A model generated the notes under the pieces. That model was not told where the DNA came from, ran no database searches, and worked only from the letters and a program-made list of their open reading frames with translations. A DNA stretch of 6,311 nt. Origin: Gorillibacterium sp. Its GTDB lineage: Bacteria; Bacillota; Bacilli; Paenibacillales; NBRC-103111. Where the stretch lies: the NCBI GenBank assembly GCA_023511325.1, contig JAIMBU010000178.1, forward strand, positions 1 to 6,311. The letters run 5' to 3'. Of the stretch, positions 6,163 to 6,311 are shown in pieces. Position 1 is the stretch's first letter; the number at the start of each line of letters is the position of its first letter. The position numbers and the translations under genes were made by a program.

Positions 6163-6311
6163 TATGCACCTCAGCATCGATTTTTTATTTCATTTTATAT
6201 CAATGACTCAGGCTTATAAACTATAATTTTCTTAGAATAACAAACCTACTCGTCCAAACTCACACTTGGGTATTACGATGGGTACTTGTGCGGCCGACCT
6301 CTTCCTTACAC
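6163..6311. other. Region upstream of the hydrolase gene, reaching the window edge
   Basis: Bases 6163-6240 are very AT-rich and probably hold the hydrolase promoter. TTGTTA (6243-6238) and TATAAG (6218-6213), 19 bases apart on the minus strand, are a weak candidate pair. There are small inverted repeats TTCTTAGAA (around 6230-6238) and TTATA/TATAA (6214-6226). Bases 6260-6310 are richer in GC and contain an open minus-strand frame of 16 codons ending in TGA at 6260, possibly the end of a neighbouring gene. It is too short to identify. Confidence 0.4.

Noticed and set aside
6260..6310. 16-codon tail of a possible upstream gene on the minus strand
   Set aside because: An open frame this short at a window edge is expected by chance; the sequence KEEVGRTSTHRNTQV is not one I recognise. 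Adjacent sequence would settle it.

Overview
The window looks like a chromosomal housekeeping segment from a Bacillales firmicute, most like Paenibacillus. The evidence is the conserved order hisS-aspS-tcdA-rarA (B. subtilis hisS-aspS-yrvM-yrvN), strong AGGAGG-type ribosome binding sites, a T-box leader in front of the synthetase genes, and a TTGACA-17-TACAAT promoter. The genus is inferred, not demonstrated. Every gene I can support lies on the minus strand, so transcription runs from high to low coordinates.

From the right edge: 6163-6311 is an AT-rich upstream region, possibly with the last codons of another gene. An SGNH/GDSL-type hydrolase gene follows (5614-6162). Next is a gene-free stretch of about 450 bases (5153-5613) with a strong minus-strand terminator at 5349-5386, possibly the end of a small RNA. 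A sigma-A promoter at 5153-5181 then drives a T-box leader of about 370 nt, which ends in an intrinsic terminator (4773-4824). The leader controls hisS (3403-4659) and, 80 nt further, aspS (1541-3322). After a 211-nt gap come tcdA (547-1329) and, 22 nt later, rarA, which runs off the left edge (1-524).

HisS and AspS charge tRNA-His and tRNA-Asp. The T-box specifier reads as GAC (Asp). The antiterminator bulge UGGC would pair with a tRNA ending GCCA, as tRNA-Asp does and tRNA-His (C73) does not. The operon, including its first gene hisS, therefore appears to respond to uncharged tRNA-Asp. TcdA modifies the N6-threonylcarbamoyladenosine of ANN-decoding tRNAs, so three adjacent genes concern tRNA. 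RarA is a replication-fork ATPase.

The main structure beyond the genes is a family of three related small hairpins (1435-1465, 3354-3391, 4684-4715), one in each intergenic gap from the hisS leader to tcdA. All share an AAGGATA(A/G)AC arm. A separate 46-bp imperfect palindrome (1350-1395) lies in the tcdA leader. I found no insertion sequence, CRISPR array, tRNA or rRNA gene, and nothing that clearly amounts to a new system.
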